From positions 107,476-171,475 of the forward strand of contig QZFT01000014.1 in NCBI GenBank assembly GCA_003600225.1: a DNA stretch of 64,000 bases, given 5' to 3'. Every line of letters begins with the position of its first letter. The stretch's first letter is position 1. Position numbers and translations under genes: made by a program. Shown here one piece after another: positions 8,189 to 19,933 of this stretch. This DNA is from Pseudonocardiaceae bacterium YIM PH 21723 (GTDB taxonomy: Bacteria; Actinomycetota; Actinomycetes; Mycobacteriales; Pseudonocardiaceae). A model generated the notes under the pieces. The model had not been told where the DNA came from and did no database searches. It worked only from the letters and a program-made list of their open reading frames with translations.

Positions 8189-8644
8189 ATGGACGAACAG
8201 CGAACAGTGCAACGCAATCTCGCGTTGCAGCGGCAGTGGTACGGCGAGCCGATGGGTGACCGGGTCCGCAGACTGGTCGTCGCGCTGGACGTGTCGCAGG
8301 CGCAGCTGGCCGACACCCTCGGCATCAGCGCGCCCATGCTCAGCCAGGTGATGAGCGGCCGCCGGGCCAAGATCGGCAACCCGTCGGTGCTGGCCAGGCT
8401 GGTGATGCTGGAGCGCAGGGTGCTCAGCCCGGCGGTGTCCTCCGGTGATCCCTCGGCCATCGCGCAGGTCCTCGACGATGTCCGCGAGGCGAATCCCACG
8501 GTGAGCCGCGGCGAGCTGCCGGATCCCCTGGCTGAACTGCGCGCGGTGGCCACGCCGGAGGAACTCCGCGCCGCCGCCGCGCTGCTCACCGCCCGCTTCC
8601 CGGAGCTGTCCGCGCTACTCCGCCGCGCCGCCGAACCGGACTGA
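8189..8644 (+). CDS. XRE-type helix-turn-helix DNA-binding protein
   Basis: 151 residues, start ATG directly abutting the ribF stop with no own ribosome site, so translation is probably coupled. The central region has a lambda-repressor-like HTH (about 28-62: VVALDVSQAQLADTLGISAPMLSQVMSGRRAKIGNP). The C-terminal half is helical and charged, ending LRAAAALLTARFPELSALLRRA, perhaps for dimerisation. Related genes lie after ribF in other Pseudonocardiales (general knowledge, not checked). Target genes are unknown. A strong terminator follows. Confidence 0.82.
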   Translation: MDEQRTVQRNLALQRQWYGEPMGDRVRRLVVALDVSQAQLADTLGISAPMLSQVMSGRRAKIGNPSVLARLVMLERRVLSPAVSSGDPSAIAQVLDDVREANPTVSRGELPDPLAELRAVATPEELRAAAALLTARFPELSALLRRAAEPD

Positions 8645-8663
8645 GCTGCCGCTTCCGGAAAGT

Positions 8664-8712
8664 GAGCATGGTGGCCTTACTCGCGTCAGACGCGAGCAAG
8701 GCCACCATGCTC
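8664..8712 (+). terminator. Long hairpin after the ribF operon
   Basis: 22-bp stem (8664-8685 with 8691-8712) with a single mismatch and a 5-nt loop (TCAGA), 20 nt after the regulator stop. No U-tract. Confidence 0.8.
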
Positions 8713-8756
8713 GCATCCAAGGAAAGGCCGGGCACGGATGTGTTACCCACGCCTGC

Positions 8757-8865
8757 TACCCTGCGGTATTGGGTCCGGCTGCGGTCCGTGGCGGCCAGGT
8801 ACCGACTAACCCTGTGAATCAAGTGATCATGGGGCCTCACGGCACTTATTCAAGGAGCACCACCC
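8757..8865 (+). promoter_or_regulatory. rpsO promoter and leader
   Basis: TACCCT (8757-8762) is a good -10 box. It would give a leader of about 95 nt ending in the Shine-Dalgarno AAGGAG (8851-8856) before GTG 8866. Long rpsO leaders often carry S15 autoregulatory structures; none was proven here. Confidence 0.5.
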
Positions 8866-9135
8866 GTGGCATTGACCACTGAGCAGAAGCAGCAGATCCT
8901 CGGCGAGTACGGCGTGAAGACGGGCGACACCGGTTCTCCGGAGGCCCAGGTCGCACTGCTGTCCAAGCGGATCTCCGACCTGACCGAGCACCTGAAGATG
9001 CACAAGCACGACCACCACTCCCGTCGTGGTCTGCTGCTGATGGTCGGTCGCCGTCGCCGGCTGCTGAACTACCTGGCCAAGGTCGACATCGAGCGCTACC
9101 GTTCGCTGATCGCTCGCCTCGGCCTGCGTCGCTAA
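8866..9135 (+). CDS. rpsO: 30S ribosomal protein S15
   Basis: 89 residues, the usual S15 length, starting at GTG with AAGGAG 9 nt upstream. S15 is a primary 16S rRNA-binding protein that nucleates the 30S platform and forms bridge B4. Diagnostic segments are [37 protein letters not shown] and [28 protein letters not shown] terminator-like hairpin and a 300-bp leader separate it from pnp, as is conserved widely. Confidence 0.99.
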   Translation: MALTTEQKQQILGEYGVKTGDTGSPEAQVALLSKRISDLTEHLKMHKHDHHSRRGLLLMVGRRRRLLNYLAKVDIERYRSLIARLGLRR

Positions 9136-9148
9136 GACGTTTCGCCCG

Positions 9149-9182
9149 AGCGGGGAGCGACACGCCTGTGTTCCTCCCCGCT
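9149..9182 (+). terminator. Hairpin after rpsO
   Basis: 9-bp stem AGCGGGGAG/CTCCCCGCT (9149-9157 with 9174-9182) with an inner ACAC/GTGT extension, 14 nt after the rpsO stop. The rpsO–pnp transcript in other bacteria is processed in this interval. Confidence 0.55.
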
Positions 9183-9452
9183 TGCGCGAACCCGGTGTGC
9201 ACTGAATAGAGTCATACCCGACAACTGAATACCTACATCAACTGATCACGGCACGGGCGCCTGAGCCACGCGCTGTACTCGTCGATTGCCGGTCCTCGGT
9301 AGTGGTCGCCGTAGCAAGAAATCTTGCTCGGTGGCTTCGATCGAAGACCGGCCGCATCCAAGAAGGATGGCGGCACGGGTACAGCAACACTCTCGAGGCG
9401 TGGCTCCCGCGTATGCCGTTGATTCAGACAGCATGAAAGAGGAGCAACACAC
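9182..9452 (+). promoter_or_regulatory. pnp promoter and long leader, with a possible 7-codon uORF
   Basis: Most of the 317-bp rpsO–pnp gap. TTGCGC (9182-9187), 19 nt, then TAGAGT (9207-9212) is a plausible promoter, giving a leader of about 235 nt. An ATG at 9413 opens a seven-codon frame (MPLIQTA) that stops at 9436, directly before the pnp Shine-Dalgarno. No other gene or RNA family was recognised. Long pnp leaders are autoregulated in enterobacteria by PNPase itself. Confidence 0.4.
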
Positions 9453-11672
9453 GTGACTGACGTCGACGTCAGTGTTTTCGAGTCCACCGCCGTGATCGAC
9501 AACGGTGAGTACGGTACTCGCAAGGTTCGTTTCGAGACCGGCCGTCTGGCCCGTCAAGCCGCTGGTTCCGTGGTCGCCTACCTGGACGACGACACCATGC
9601 TGCTGTCCGCCACCACGGCGTCCAAGAACCCGAAGGACCACTTCGACTTCTTCCCGCTGACCGTGGATGTCGAGGAGCGGATGTACGCCCTCGGCCGTAT
9701 CCCCGGTTCGTTCTTCCGTCGCGAGGGCCGTCCCTCCACCGACGCGATCCTGACCTGCCGCCTGATCGACCGGCCGCTGCGTCCGTCCTTCGTGGACGGT
9801 CTGCGGAACGAGATCCAGGTCGTCGTGACCGTCATGTCCCTGGACCCCAAGGACCTGTACGACGTGGTGGCCATCAACGCCGCCTCCGCCTCCACCCAGC
9901 TGGCGGGTCTGCCGTTCTCCGGCCCGATCGGCGGCGTCCGCGTCGCGCTGATCGACGGAACGTGGGTCGCCTTCCCGACCTACGAGCAGCTGGAGAAGGC
10001 CGTCTTCGACATGGTCGTCGCCGGCCGCATCGTCGGTGACGACGTCGCGATCATGATGGTCGAGGCCGAGGCCACCGACAACACCTACCAGCTGGTCCAG
10101 GACGGTGCCCAGGCGCCGACCGAGGCGATCGTGGCCCAGGGCCTCGAGGCCGCCAAGCCGTTCATCAAGGCGCTGTGCGTGGCCCAGCAGGAGCTGGCCT
10201 CCAACGCCGCCAAGGCCACCGGCGAGTTCCCGGTGTTCCCGGCGTACCAGCAGGACGCGTTCGACGCCGTCGAGGCCGCCGCCTCCGAGGAGCTGGCGCA
10301 GGCGCTGACCATCGCCGGCAAGCAGGAGCGCGAAGGCCGGATCGACGAGGTCAAGGCCGCACTGCTGGAGAAGATCGGCCTGAACGAGGGCGAGGCCTTC
10401 GAGGGTCGCGACAAGGAGATCGGCGCGGCCTTCCGCTCGCTGACCAAGAAGCTGGTCCGGCAGCGCGTCCTGCGCGACAAGGTCCGCATCGACGGTCGCG
10501 GCCTGGCCGACATCCGCAGCCTGTCCGCCGAGGTGGGCAGCATCCCGCGGGCGCACGGTTCGGCGATCTTCGAGCGCGGCGAGACCCAGATCCTGGGTGT
10601 CACCACGCTGAACATGCTGCGCATGGAGCAGATGATCGACTCGCTGTCCCCGGAGACGACCAAGCGCTTCCTGCACCACTACAACTTCCCGCCGTACTCC
10701 ACCGGTGAGACCGGTCGCGTGGGCTCGCCCAAGCGTCGTGAGATCGGCCATGGTGCTCTGGCGGAGCGGGCCATCCAGCCCGTGCTGCCGAAGCGCGAGG
10801 AGTTCCCCTACGCGATCCGCCAGGTGTCCGAGGCTCTCGGCTCCAACGGTTCCACCTCGATGGGCTCCGTGTGTGCCGCGACGCTGTCGCTGCTCAACGC
10901 CGGTGTCCCGCTGAAGGCGCCGGTCGCCGGTATCGCCATGGGTCTGGTCTCCGACACCGTGGACGGGGAGACCCGTTACGTGGCGCTGACCGACATCCTC
11001 GGTGCCGAGGACGCCTTCGGTGACATGGACTTCAAGGTCGCCGGTACCAAGGACTTCGTGACCGCGCTGCAGCTGGACACCAAGCTGGACGGCATCCCGT
11101 CCGACGTCCTCGCGGGTGCGCTGTCGCAGGCCAAGGACGCGCGTCTGGCCATCCTGGACGTCATCGGCGAGGCCATCGACGCTCCGGACGAGATGAGCCC
11201 GTTCGCACCTCGCGTGACGGCGGTCAAGATTCCGGTCGACAAGATCGGCGAGGTGATCGGGCCCAAGGGCAAGATGATCAACTCGATCACCGAGCAGACC
11301 GGCGCCGACATCTCCATCGAGGATGACGGCACCGTCTACGTCGGTGCGGCGGACGGCCCCTCGGCCGAGGCCGCGATCGGCCTGATCAACGCCATCGCCA
11401 ACCCGCAGCTGCCCAAGGTCGGCGAGCGGTTCCTGGGCACGGTCGTCAAGACCGCCGCCTTCGGTGCCTTCGTCTCGCTGGTCCCGGGCAAGGACGGCCT
11501 GGTGCACATCTCCAAGCTGGGCAACGGCAAGCGCATCAACAAGGTCGAAGACGTGGTCAACGTCGGCGACAAGCTGCGCGTCGAGGTCGCGGACATCGAC
11601 AACCGGGGCAAGATCTCCCTGGTCGTCGTGAACGAGGAAGAGGCTGCTGCCGCTCCGGCCGCCGCCGAATAA
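9453..11672 (+). CDS. pnp: Polynucleotide phosphorylase / guanosine pentaphosphate synthetase
   Basis: 739 residues from GTG 9453 with AAAGAGGAG upstream. PNPase degrades RNA 3'-5' phosphorolytically and can add tails; actinobacterial enzymes were also described as guanosine pentaphosphate synthetases. Two RNase PH domains are separated by a helical domain (about 230-320). The second carries the catalytic region ([33 protein letters not shown]). A KH domain ([15 protein letters not shown], near residue 600) and a C-terminal S1 domain ([16 protein letters not shown], near 660) follow. Length and domain order are standard. Confidence 0.98.
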   Translation: MTDVDVSVFESTAVIDNGEYGTRKVRFETGRLARQAAGSVVAYLDDDTMLLSATTASKNPKDHFDFFPLTVDVEERMYALGRIPGSFFRREGRPSTDAILTCRLIDRPLRPSFVDGLRNEIQVVVTVMSLDPKDLYDVVAINAASASTQLAGLPFSGPIGGVRVALIDGTWVAFPTYEQLEKAVFDMVVAGRIVGDDVAIMMVEAEATDNTYQLVQDGAQAPTEAIVAQGLEAAKPFIKALCVAQQELASNAAKATGEFPVFPAYQQDAFDAVEAAASEELAQALTIAGKQEREGRIDEVKAALLEKIGLNEGEAFEGRDKEIGAAFRSLTKKLVRQRVLRDKVRIDGRGLADIRSLSAEVGSIPRAHGSAIFERGETQILGVTTLNMLRMEQMIDSLSPETTKRFLHHYNFPPYSTGETGRVGSPKRREIGHGALAERAIQPVLPKREEFPYAIRQVSEALGSNGSTSMGSVCAATLSLLNAGVPLKAPVAGIAMGLVSDTVDGETRYVALTDILGAEDAFGDMDFKVAGTKDFVTALQLDTKLDGIPSDVLAGALSQAKDARLAILDVIGEAIDAPDEMSPFAPRVTAVKIPVDKIGEVIGPKGKMINSITEQTGADISIEDDGTVYVGAADGPSAEAAIGLINAIANPQLPKVGERFLGTVVKTAAFGAFVSLVPGKDGLVHISKLGNGKRINKVEDVVNVGDKLRVEVADIDNRGKISLVVVNEEEAAAAPAAAE

Positions 11673-11693
11673 TGATCATTAGCTAAGCCGCAG

Positions 11694-11728
11694 ACGGCCG
11701 CGAACACCCCACCGGTGTTCGCGGCCGT
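11694..11728 (+). terminator. Terminator after pnp
   Basis: Perfect 15-bp stem (11694-11708 with 11714-11728) with loop CCACC, about 20 nt past the pnp stop, immediately before the M16 peptidase gene. Confidence 0.8.
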
Positions 11729-11743
11729 TGGTGCATAGAGGTA

Positions 11744-14229
<2,486 letters not shown>

Positions 14230-14255
<26 letters not shown>

Positions 14256-14868
14256 GCGCGCGGACCTGGAACCGCGGCACGGTCCGCGCCGGTTTGGCGG
14301 TGTGCCGCGGCGCGACCGCCCGGGTCCGGAACAGCCCGGCCCGGTGGATCAGGAAGAACATCGCGATCATGGCGAGCACCACGTACAGCGGAATCACCCG
14401 CCAGTCGAACAGCGGTGACTGCCGGATCGCCTCGTAGCGCTGCTTGCGGAGCTGCGCGGGCTCGGCGGCGAGGGGCTTGACGCTACTGGTCTCCGCCGTG
14501 GGGTCGTTGTCGCCGCCCTTGAGGAACAGCTGCGCGGCCGAGGTCGGCGGCACAGCGGGAGCCACCGGGGCCGGTGGTGGGGTCTGCGGCGTGGGCGCGA
14601 CCGTGGTGGTCGGCTTGGCCACCGGCGAGGGCCGGGGGACCGGGCAGTCCTGTCCGCCCCGGGGGCCTCTGTTTCCCTGTCCCCGGCAGTCCGGGCCCTG
14701 CTGTTGCTGGGGCGGCCGGGGCCGCGCCGTGCCGTGTTGCTGCCGGTCGTCCGGCCCGGGCCGGTCGGGTTTGGCGTCGGCCACCCCACCGAGGAGCAGG
14801 CTGGAACCCAGAGTGATCGCCAGGATCGCCGAAGAAGCGCGCCGATGATGATCTAACAGGGGTTTCAC
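14230..14868 (-). CDS. Secreted/anchored proline-rich protein with C-terminal membrane helix (paralogue 1)
   Basis: 212 residues from GTG 14868; upstream codons add an implausible Arg-rich leader. Residues about 12-30 form a signal or anchor helix (AILAITLGSSLLLGGVADA). A long Pro/Gln/Thr-rich stalk follows with two cysteines, then the motif LRKQRYEAIRQSP. A transmembrane helix (about 157-176) and a basic cytosolic tail end the protein. The layout matches a cell-wall-spanning single-pass protein. It resembles the next gene (14910-15590) in signal, stalk, RYxAI motif, membrane helix and basic tail, so the two are probably old duplicates. No family recognised. Confidence 0.75.
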
Positions 14869-14909
14869 CCGATCACGATAAGCCGAAAGATGCTTGATCG
14901 CTGGGTTGA

Positions 14910-15590
14910 CTACGCTCGGTCGTCGCCCTTGAACCAGTCGTAGCCTTCGCCGGGCATCCACGGGGCGGGCGGCTGCTGCCGGAACCGCATGGTGGGGCGG
15001 CTCAGACCGGCCATGCCGAAACCGGTGATCCGGATCAGCCGGGCCCGCTGCGCCAGGAACAGGGCCAGCGCCAGGCCGATGAGCGTGCCGAGCGGGACCG
15101 CCAGCCAGACCAGCTTGTCCTCGTCGGAGGTCGGGCTGATCGCCTGGTAGCGGCGGGTGCCGGTCTCGAAGGAACCCGGACCGGGGGTGTCCTGGTCGTG
15201 TGGTGCCGCGAGCGCCTTGCTGGACTCGACCGGGCTGTTCGACGTGCCTTCATCGCTCAGCAGCTGCCGGCGTTCCGGTGTCGGGGTGACCGACGGTGTC
15301 ACCGAGGAACCACTGGAGCTGCTCGGCGGTAAGGCGCCGCCCGGCGGCGCGGTCGGTGGCCGGGAGGTGGAGGGCTTGCCGCCGCCCTGGCAGGGGATCC
15401 CCGCCTGGTTCAACGCGTCGCAGACGTCGCTCCAGTCCGCTGCGGACTTGCTCGTGCTCGGCGGGGCCGAGGACGGGCCCGGTGGTGGGGGTGGTGACGA
15501 GGGGTCCGCGGCGGCCACGCCGCCCAGCAGCGCGCCGGAACTCAGCGCGGCGGACAGCAGGGCCACGCTCATGATCCGGTTGCCGAGCAT
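14910..15590 (-). CDS. Secreted/anchored proline-serine-rich protein with C-terminal membrane helix (paralogue 2)
   Basis: 226 residues from ATG 15590, which has GGAGG just upstream. The signal peptide (1-28) ends GGVAAADPSS. The Pro/Ser/Thr-rich stalk contains a short conserved piece, WSDVCDALNQAGIPCQGGG, with two cysteines that could form a disulfide. ETGTRRYQAIS precedes a transmembrane helix (about 159-180) and a basic tail. It shares architecture with the downstream gene 41 nt away, and the two probably form an operon. Function unknown; location across the membrane with a flexible wall-penetrating segment is inferred. Confidence 0.77.
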   Translation of the reverse strand: MLGNRIMSVALLSAALSSGALLGGVAAADPSSPPPPPGPSSAPPSTSKSAADWSDVCDALNQAGIPCQGGGKPSTSRPPTAPPGGALPPSSSSGSSVTPSVTPTPERRQLLSDEGTSNSPVESSKALAAPHDQDTPGPGSFETGTRRYQAISPTSDEDKLVWLAVPLGTLIGLALALFLAQRARLIRITGFGMAGLSRPTMRFRQQPPAPWMPGEGYDWFKGDDRA

Positions 15591-15731
15591 CACGCCTCCG
15601 CGCCACAAATACGGATCTGTCCGGGAAAACGGCCGAGTCGGCCGATTACGTTCCTATCAAGAATAGACCGATCAGGGCAATAGCGACTGGTCCACCTACC
15701 CTATTCAGTGAACGAACCGGTCACCCAGAGG

Positions 15732-16226
15732 TTATGCGCCGAACCAGGCAGTAGCCATCGCGGGAGCGGCGGCGATGAGCGCGAACCGGCCGAACCGGCC
15801 GACCAGGCTGGTGGAGACGTACAGCGAGACCGGAACCCGGCCCACCCCGGCGGCGATCGTGGTCGCGTCGTACGGCGGCAGGCTGGCCAGCCCGCTGGCG
15901 AACAACAGCGCCGCCGCGAAGCGGGGCCGCCGCTCACAGAGATCGCGGAACGAGTCCAGCCACCGGGTCCACCGGGTCGGCTCCCGATCCGGCTTGGGCT
16001 CGCGGCGCAGCCAGCGCGGCAGGGTGATCCGGCCGCTGGCCGCGTAGAAGTACACCAGCTTGCCGCCGACCTGACCGATGGCGATGACCAGGGCGAACGC
16101 CCACCACGGCACCTGCGGGGAGTGCAGGGCGAGCCCGATGAGGATCAGCTCGATGCTGATCACCGGGATCAACGCGGAGGCCAGCGCCAGGCCGAAGGCC
16201 GAGCTCACCGGCAGTAAAAGGGACAC
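15732..16226 (-). CDS. VTT/DedA-like small membrane protein
   Basis: 164 residues, about four hydrophobic segments. The pattern SALIPVISIELILIGLAL, ALVIAIGQVGGKLVYFYAASGR and then FASGLASLPPYDATTIAAGVGRVPV resembles the VTT/SNARE-associated (DedA, YqaA) domain, whose re-entrant loops move lipids across membranes. Full-length DedA proteins are longer (about 200), so this is a compact member. The start is GTG at 16226, weakly supported by TAACCT 9 nt upstream. It sits 12 nt after the upstream GNAT gene's stop on the same strand. Confidence 0.7.
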   Translation of the reverse strand: MSLLLPVSSAFGLALASALIPVISIELILIGLALHSPQVPWWAFALVIAIGQVGGKLVYFYAASGRITLPRWLRREPKPDREPTRWTRWLDSFRDLCERRPRFAAALLFASGLASLPPYDATTIAAGVGRVPVSLYVSTSLVGRFGRFALIAAAPAMATAWFGA

Positions 16227-16238
16227 AGTGCCCGCAGG

Positions 16239-16751
16239 TTAATCGACGAGCTGGAGATCCAGCTTCCCGGTCACGTGGAGTTCACGCAACGTGCGTCCAT
16301 CCGCGTCCAGTGTGCGCGCCGTGCCGTCCAGATCCCAGCCGGCCCGCTGGAAGAAACCCAGCGACGCGGTGTCCGCCTCCGCCACCCAGACCTCGCCCAG
16401 GTACGCGCCGTGCTCACGCATCCGCTCCGCGAGGGTGCCCAGCAGCCGGCCGCCGTGGCCCCGGCGGCCCCAGCGCGGCTCCACCAGCAGGGTGGCGATC
16501 GCGGTCGTCGTGCTGCTGATGCTCGCCGCGCAGAACCCGACCGTCCACTCGCCCTCGGTGGCCACCAGCACGATGGCGTCCTCGCGCCGCACCGCGGCGT
16601 CCCAGGCGGCGAGCGCCTGTTCGGATTCGATCAGGGCGAGCGCCTGTTCCGGAAGAAACTCCCGGTACGCGGTGCGCCAGACCTCGCGCTGGATGCGCGT
16701 GATCTCGGAAACGTCGCTGGTGTCGGCGGTTCTCACCGCGGCGATGGCCAT
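16239..16751 (-). CDS. GNAT-family N-acetyltransferase
   Basis: 170 residues. The acetyl-CoA loop is seen as PRWGRRGHGGRLLGTLAERMRE (about 92-113), preceded by the beta-4 strand segment IATLLVE. The C-terminal VWVAEADTASLGFFQRAGWDLDG is the usual motif B. The N-terminus (MAIAAVRTADTSDVSEITRIQREVWRTAYREFLP) matches RimI-type acyltransferases of free substrates or proteins. A leaderless promoter lies upstream (TACGTT at 16764-16759, 7 nt, ATG). Substrate not predictable. Confidence 0.88.
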   Translation of the reverse strand: MAIAAVRTADTSDVSEITRIQREVWRTAYREFLPEQALALIESEQALAAWDAAVRREDAIVLVATEGEWTVGFCAASISSTTTAIATLLVEPRWGRRGHGGRLLGTLAERMREHGAYLGEVWVAEADTASLGFFQRAGWDLDGTARTLDADGRTLRELHVTGKLDLQLVD

Positions 16752-16764
16752 ACCGATAAACGTA
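16752..16764 (-). promoter_or_regulatory. Leaderless promoter of the GNAT gene
   Basis: On the minus strand, TACGTT (16764-16759) lies 7 nt before ATG 16751. No Shine-Dalgarno. Confidence 0.55.
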
Positions 16765-16828
16765 GCGGCCCATCACAACACGGCATCTTGAACCCAGCTG
16801 AATCGGCGAGGCGGGCCATGCTGGACCG

Positions 16829-17845
16829 GTGAGCGAGGTCGAAGGAATTTCCCACCGGCTGCGGAACGCGGTCCTGGGGACCATGGATGTGCTGGCGATG
16901 GCCATCGGAGACCGGCTCGGCTACTACGCGGCGCTGGCCGCCGGCCCGCGTACCGCCGCCGAGCTTTCCCGGGGCCGGGGCGAGCGCTTCGCTCAGGAGT
17001 GGCTGGACCAGCAGACCCTGTCTGGCTGGCTCGTCCGGGAGGACGACCGCTACCGGCTGGCGGACGGGGTCGCGGAGGTGCTCACCGAGCCCGACGGGCC
17101 CGGCTACCTCACGCCGCTGGCCCGCCAGGTCGCCGCCGCGGCCACCCGGTGGGTCGCGGTGGCCGACACGGTGGGCGAGGGCGAGGGCCTCGGCTGGGCC
17201 GAGTTCGGCGCCGACATGCGGGAGGCGCAGGCCGAACGCAACCGGACCCGGCTGCTGTCCGTCGGCTGGCTCGGCGCGCTGCCCGACATCGAGGCCCGGC
17301 TGCGGGCCGGGGAACCGTTGCGGGTGGCCGACATCGGCTGCGGCGGGGCGTGGGCCGCGATCGGCCTGGCGCTGGCCTTTCCCGCCGTGCGGGTGGACGC
17401 CTACGACGTGGACCCGGAGACCGTGGTGCTGGCCAAGGCGAACGTGGCCGAGGAGGGTCTCACCGACCGGATCACCGTGCGCTGCATCGACATCGCCGAC
17501 GACACCCCGTTGCAGCACTACGACCTGATCGTGGCCTTCGAGTGCCTGCACGACCTGCCGCGGCCGGTGGCCGTGCTGGCCGGCATGCACCGGCTGCTCG
17601 CGCCCGAGGGCGCGGTGCTGATCGCGGACGTCGCTCCGCAGGATCCGGAGCTGCGGCGGCTGGCCTATGGGCTCAGCGTGCTGATCCGGTTACCGGCCAG
17701 CCTGGTGAGCACGCCGACCGCCGCCATCGGAGCCGAGTTGCGGCCGGAGGTGCTGGCGACGTACGCCGCGCAGGCCGGGTTCTCGATGCAGGTGCTGCCG
17801 GTCGCGGACGAGATGTGGCGTTTCTATCGTCTAGTACGGAGCTGA
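16829..17845 (+). CDS. Two-domain SAM-dependent methyltransferase
   Basis: 338 residues from GTG 16829; CATGCT 6 nt upstream suggests a leaderless start. The N-terminal 100 residues form a winged-helix dimerisation region like O-methyltransferases (MDVLAMAIGDRLGYYAALAAGPRTAAELS). The Rossmann domain has motif I VADIGCGGAWAAIGLA (about 165-180), the acidic post-motif DAYDVDPETV, and motif LIVAFECLHDLP. The family methylates small molecules, often in secondary metabolism or detoxification. The gene stands alone. A substrate cannot be named. Confidence 0.87.
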   Translation: MSEVEGISHRLRNAVLGTMDVLAMAIGDRLGYYAALAAGPRTAAELSRGRGERFAQEWLDQQTLSGWLVREDDRYRLADGVAEVLTEPDGPGYLTPLARQVAAAATRWVAVADTVGEGEGLGWAEFGADMREAQAERNRTRLLSVGWLGALPDIEARLRAGEPLRVADIGCGGAWAAIGLALAFPAVRVDAYDVDPETVVLAKANVAEEGLTDRITVRCIDIADDTPLQHYDLIVAFECLHDLPRPVAVLAGMHRLLAPEGAVLIADVAPQDPELRRLAYGLSVLIRLPASLVSTPTAAIGAELRPEVLATYAAQAGFSMQVLPVADEMWRFYRLVRS

Positions 17846-17917
17846 TTGTTCGCTTCGCGAAGTGATTTCGGCCAGAAACCGCTAGAACCGGACAATCCGG
17901 CGTGCGAGTGTCGCTTT

Positions 17918-18856
17918 ATGGCGAATTCGGGTGCGCGTCTGGGCTGGGCGGCGTTGATTCTGGTGTACATCGTCTGGGGGTCCACCTACCTGGGACAGCG
18001 GTTCATGGTCGAGACCATGCCCGCCTTCGCCGGTCAGTCGGTGCGCTACCTGATCGCCGGTCTGCTGCTCGCCGCGCTGCTCGCCCTGTTCGCCGGTCCC
18101 CATGCTCTCGCGATGGACGGCCCGTCGCTGCTGACCTGTGTGATCAGTGGCGTCCTGCTGCCCGCCTGGGGTAGTGGGCTGACCACCCTCGCCGCGCAGT
18201 GGACGGCCTCCAGCCTGTGCGCGCTGCTGGTGGCGGGCGTGCCGTTGTTCGTGGTGCTGCTGCGCCGGTTCTTCGGCGAGCGCCCGGCCCGGGCCACCTA
18301 TCTGGGCGTGGCCATGGGCTTCACCGGCCTCGCCCTGCTGCTGTTGTTCAACGGCCACGCCGGCACCGCGGGTACCCAGGGCAGCACCTGGTTCGGCCCG
18401 TGGCTGGTGATCCTCGGGTCGCTGGGCTGGAGCACGGGCACGGTCCTGGTCACCCGGCGGCCCAAGCCGGCCAACCCGTTCGCGCTGACCGCGGTGCAGA
18501 TGACCTCCGGTGGCCTGGCGTTGATCGTGTTCAGCCTGCTCCACGGTGAGCACGTGGACATCGCGGCTATCAGCAACCGCTCCTGGTGGGCCTTCGGCTA
18601 CATGATCGTCGCCGCCGTCGTGGCGTTGTCCGCCTACGCCGTCGCGCTGGATCGGCTGCCGGTCTCCACGGTGGCCACCTACGCCTACGTGAACCCGGTG
18701 ATCGCGGTGCTGCTGGGCGCGGTGCTGGCAGGAGAGAGTCTCAGCCCGATGCAGAGCGTCGGTGGGCTCGTCGTGGTCGGCGCCGTGTTCGTGGTGGTGC
18801 GTGCGGAGGCTCGCGCGAAGGCCATCGTGGTCGAGGAACCCGAACTCGTGGTGTAG
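17918..18856 (+). CDS. EamA/DMT-family transporter (copy 1)
   Basis: 312 residues with ten predicted membrane helices in two five-helix EamA repeats. ATG 17918 (MANSGARLGWAAL) is used rather than upstream codons lacking any ribosome site. The typical EamA start LGWAALILVYIVWGSTYLGQRF and the conserved second-repeat LDRLPVSTVATYAYVNPVIAVLLGAVLAGESLSP are clear. DMT carriers export amino acids, nucleobases or other metabolites. A very similar gene follows at 18983, separated by a dispersed palindrome; the two are tandem duplicates. Confidence 0.9.
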   Translation: MANSGARLGWAALILVYIVWGSTYLGQRFMVETMPAFAGQSVRYLIAGLLLAALLALFAGPHALAMDGPSLLTCVISGVLLPAWGSGLTTLAAQWTASSLCALLVAGVPLFVVLLRRFFGERPARATYLGVAMGFTGLALLLLFNGHAGTAGTQGSTWFGPWLVILGSLGWSTGTVLVTRRPKPANPFALTAVQMTSGGLALIVFSLLHGEHVDIAAISNRSWWAFGYMIVAAVVALSAYAVALDRLPVSTVATYAYVNPVIAVLLGAVLAGESLSPMQSVGGLVVVGAVFVVVRAEARAKAIVVEEPELVV

Positions 18857-18872
18857 CCGATCGACTCCCGAA

Positions 18873-18911
18873 GTTGACGAGTTTCGGGTGCTTTCCCCGA
18901 AACTCGTCAAC
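18873..18911. terminator. GTTGACGAGTTTCGGG palindrome, copy 1
   Basis: Perfect 16-bp stem (18873-18888 with 18896-18911) and 7-nt loop, 16 nt after the EamA stop. The same stem and nearly the same loop, inverted, occur after clgR (52369-52407). Confidence 0.8.
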
Positions 18912-18982
18912 GTCGGACAGCGATAGTTCTACGTCCGAAACCCGCGAGTGCTGCTCCGGACGGACCTGTCACGCTAGGGCGT

Positions 18983-19933
18983 ATGGCTTCACGCGCGGGC
19001 TGGATGGCCCTGTCGGTGGTGTATGTCGTCTGGGGTTCCACCTATCTCGGCATGCGCTACGCCGTGGAGACCCTGCCCGCATTCGGCTTCGCCGGCGTCC
19101 GGTTCATCCTGGCCGGGCTGTTGCTCGCCGTCGGCCTGCTGATCTTCAAAGGCCCGGCCGCGCTGCGGCTGGACCGGCGTGGCTGGATCCTGGGCCTGCT
19201 CACCGGGTTCCTGATGGTGTTGTGGGGCAACGGCCTGGTCGTCGTCGGCGAGGAGCAGGTCTCCTCCGGGCTGGCCGCGCTGCTGATCGCCGCCCTGCCG
19301 CTGTTCATCGTGATCATGCGCAGGTTGTTCGGCGAACGGCCGGTGGTCGCCACCATCGGCGGCGTCGCCGTCGGGTTCGCCGGCCTCACGGTGCTGATGC
19401 TGGCCGGTACGCCGACCGGTTCGGCGGGCGCGCACGGCAACGCGTGGTGGGGGCCGTGGCTCGTGCTCTCGGCGGCGATCGGCTGGGGGATGGGCACCAT
19501 GCTGCTGTCCAGGGGGCCCAAGCGGGAGAACCCGTTCGCCGTCACCGTGCTGCAGCTGATCGCCGGCGGTGTCTACATGCTGTTCGCCAGCGTGATCAGG
19601 GGTGAGCAACTGAACCTGGCGGCGGTGAGCCCCCGGTCCTGGTGGGCCTTCGGCTACCTGGTGATCGCCGCGCTGGTCGCCCTGACCTGCTACACGATCG
19701 CCCTGGACCGGCTGCCGGTCTCCACCGTGGCCACCTACGCCTACGTGAACCCGGTGATCGCGGTGCTGCTCGGCATCCTGCTGGCCGGTGAGCGGTTCAC
19801 CCCGCTGCAGGGCCTGGGCGGGCTGCTGGTCTGCGTGGCCGTCGTGGTCGTGGTCCGCGCCGAATCCCGGGCTCCCAAGATCGCGTCCGGGACTGTCAGA
19901 CCTGTCTGGCAAGCTGCCGCACGTGGGGACTGA
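18983..19933 (+). CDS. EamA/DMT-family transporter (copy 2)
   Basis: 316 residues, ten membrane helices, two EamA repeats. It keeps blocks seen in copy 1, for example YVVWGSTYLGMRYAVETLPAF, WWGPWLVLSAAIGWGMGT, SWWAFGYLVIAALVAL and ALDRLPVSTVATYAYVNPV. This shows duplication followed by divergence, with different substrates likely. The start ATG 18983 has no Shine-Dalgarno; CACGCT 7 nt upstream may be a weak -10 box of a leaderless transcript. Its 3' end overlaps the next start by 11 nt. Confidence 0.9.
   Translation: MASRAGWMALSVVYVVWGSTYLGMRYAVETLPAFGFAGVRFILAGLLLAVGLLIFKGPAALRLDRRGWILGLLTGFLMVLWGNGLVVVGEEQVSSGLAALLIAALPLFIVIMRRLFGERPVVATIGGVAVGFAGLTVLMLAGTPTGSAGAHGNAWWGPWLVLSAAIGWGMGTMLLSRGPKRENPFAVTVLQLIAGGVYMLFASVIRGEQLNLAAVSPRSWWAFGYLVIAALVALTCYTIALDRLPVSTVATYAYVNPVIAVLLGILLAGERFTPLQGLGGLLVCVAVVVVVRAESRAPKIASGTVRPVWQAAARGD

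Noticed and set aside
5777..8212. Long open frame on the minus strand opposite ribF and truB
   Set aside because: High GC keeps antisense frames open. The sense strand encodes complete, well-conserved TruB and RibF; the antisense product is low-complexity with no domain.
9136..9452. tRNA or known small RNA in the rpsO–pnp gap
   Set aside because: No cloverleaf or recognised RNA consensus could be drawn; it is treated as a leader.
9246..11507. Open frame of about 750 codons opposite pnp
   Set aside because: Mirror of the conserved pnp codons (His/Gly/Leu-rich antisense); no start signal and no domain.
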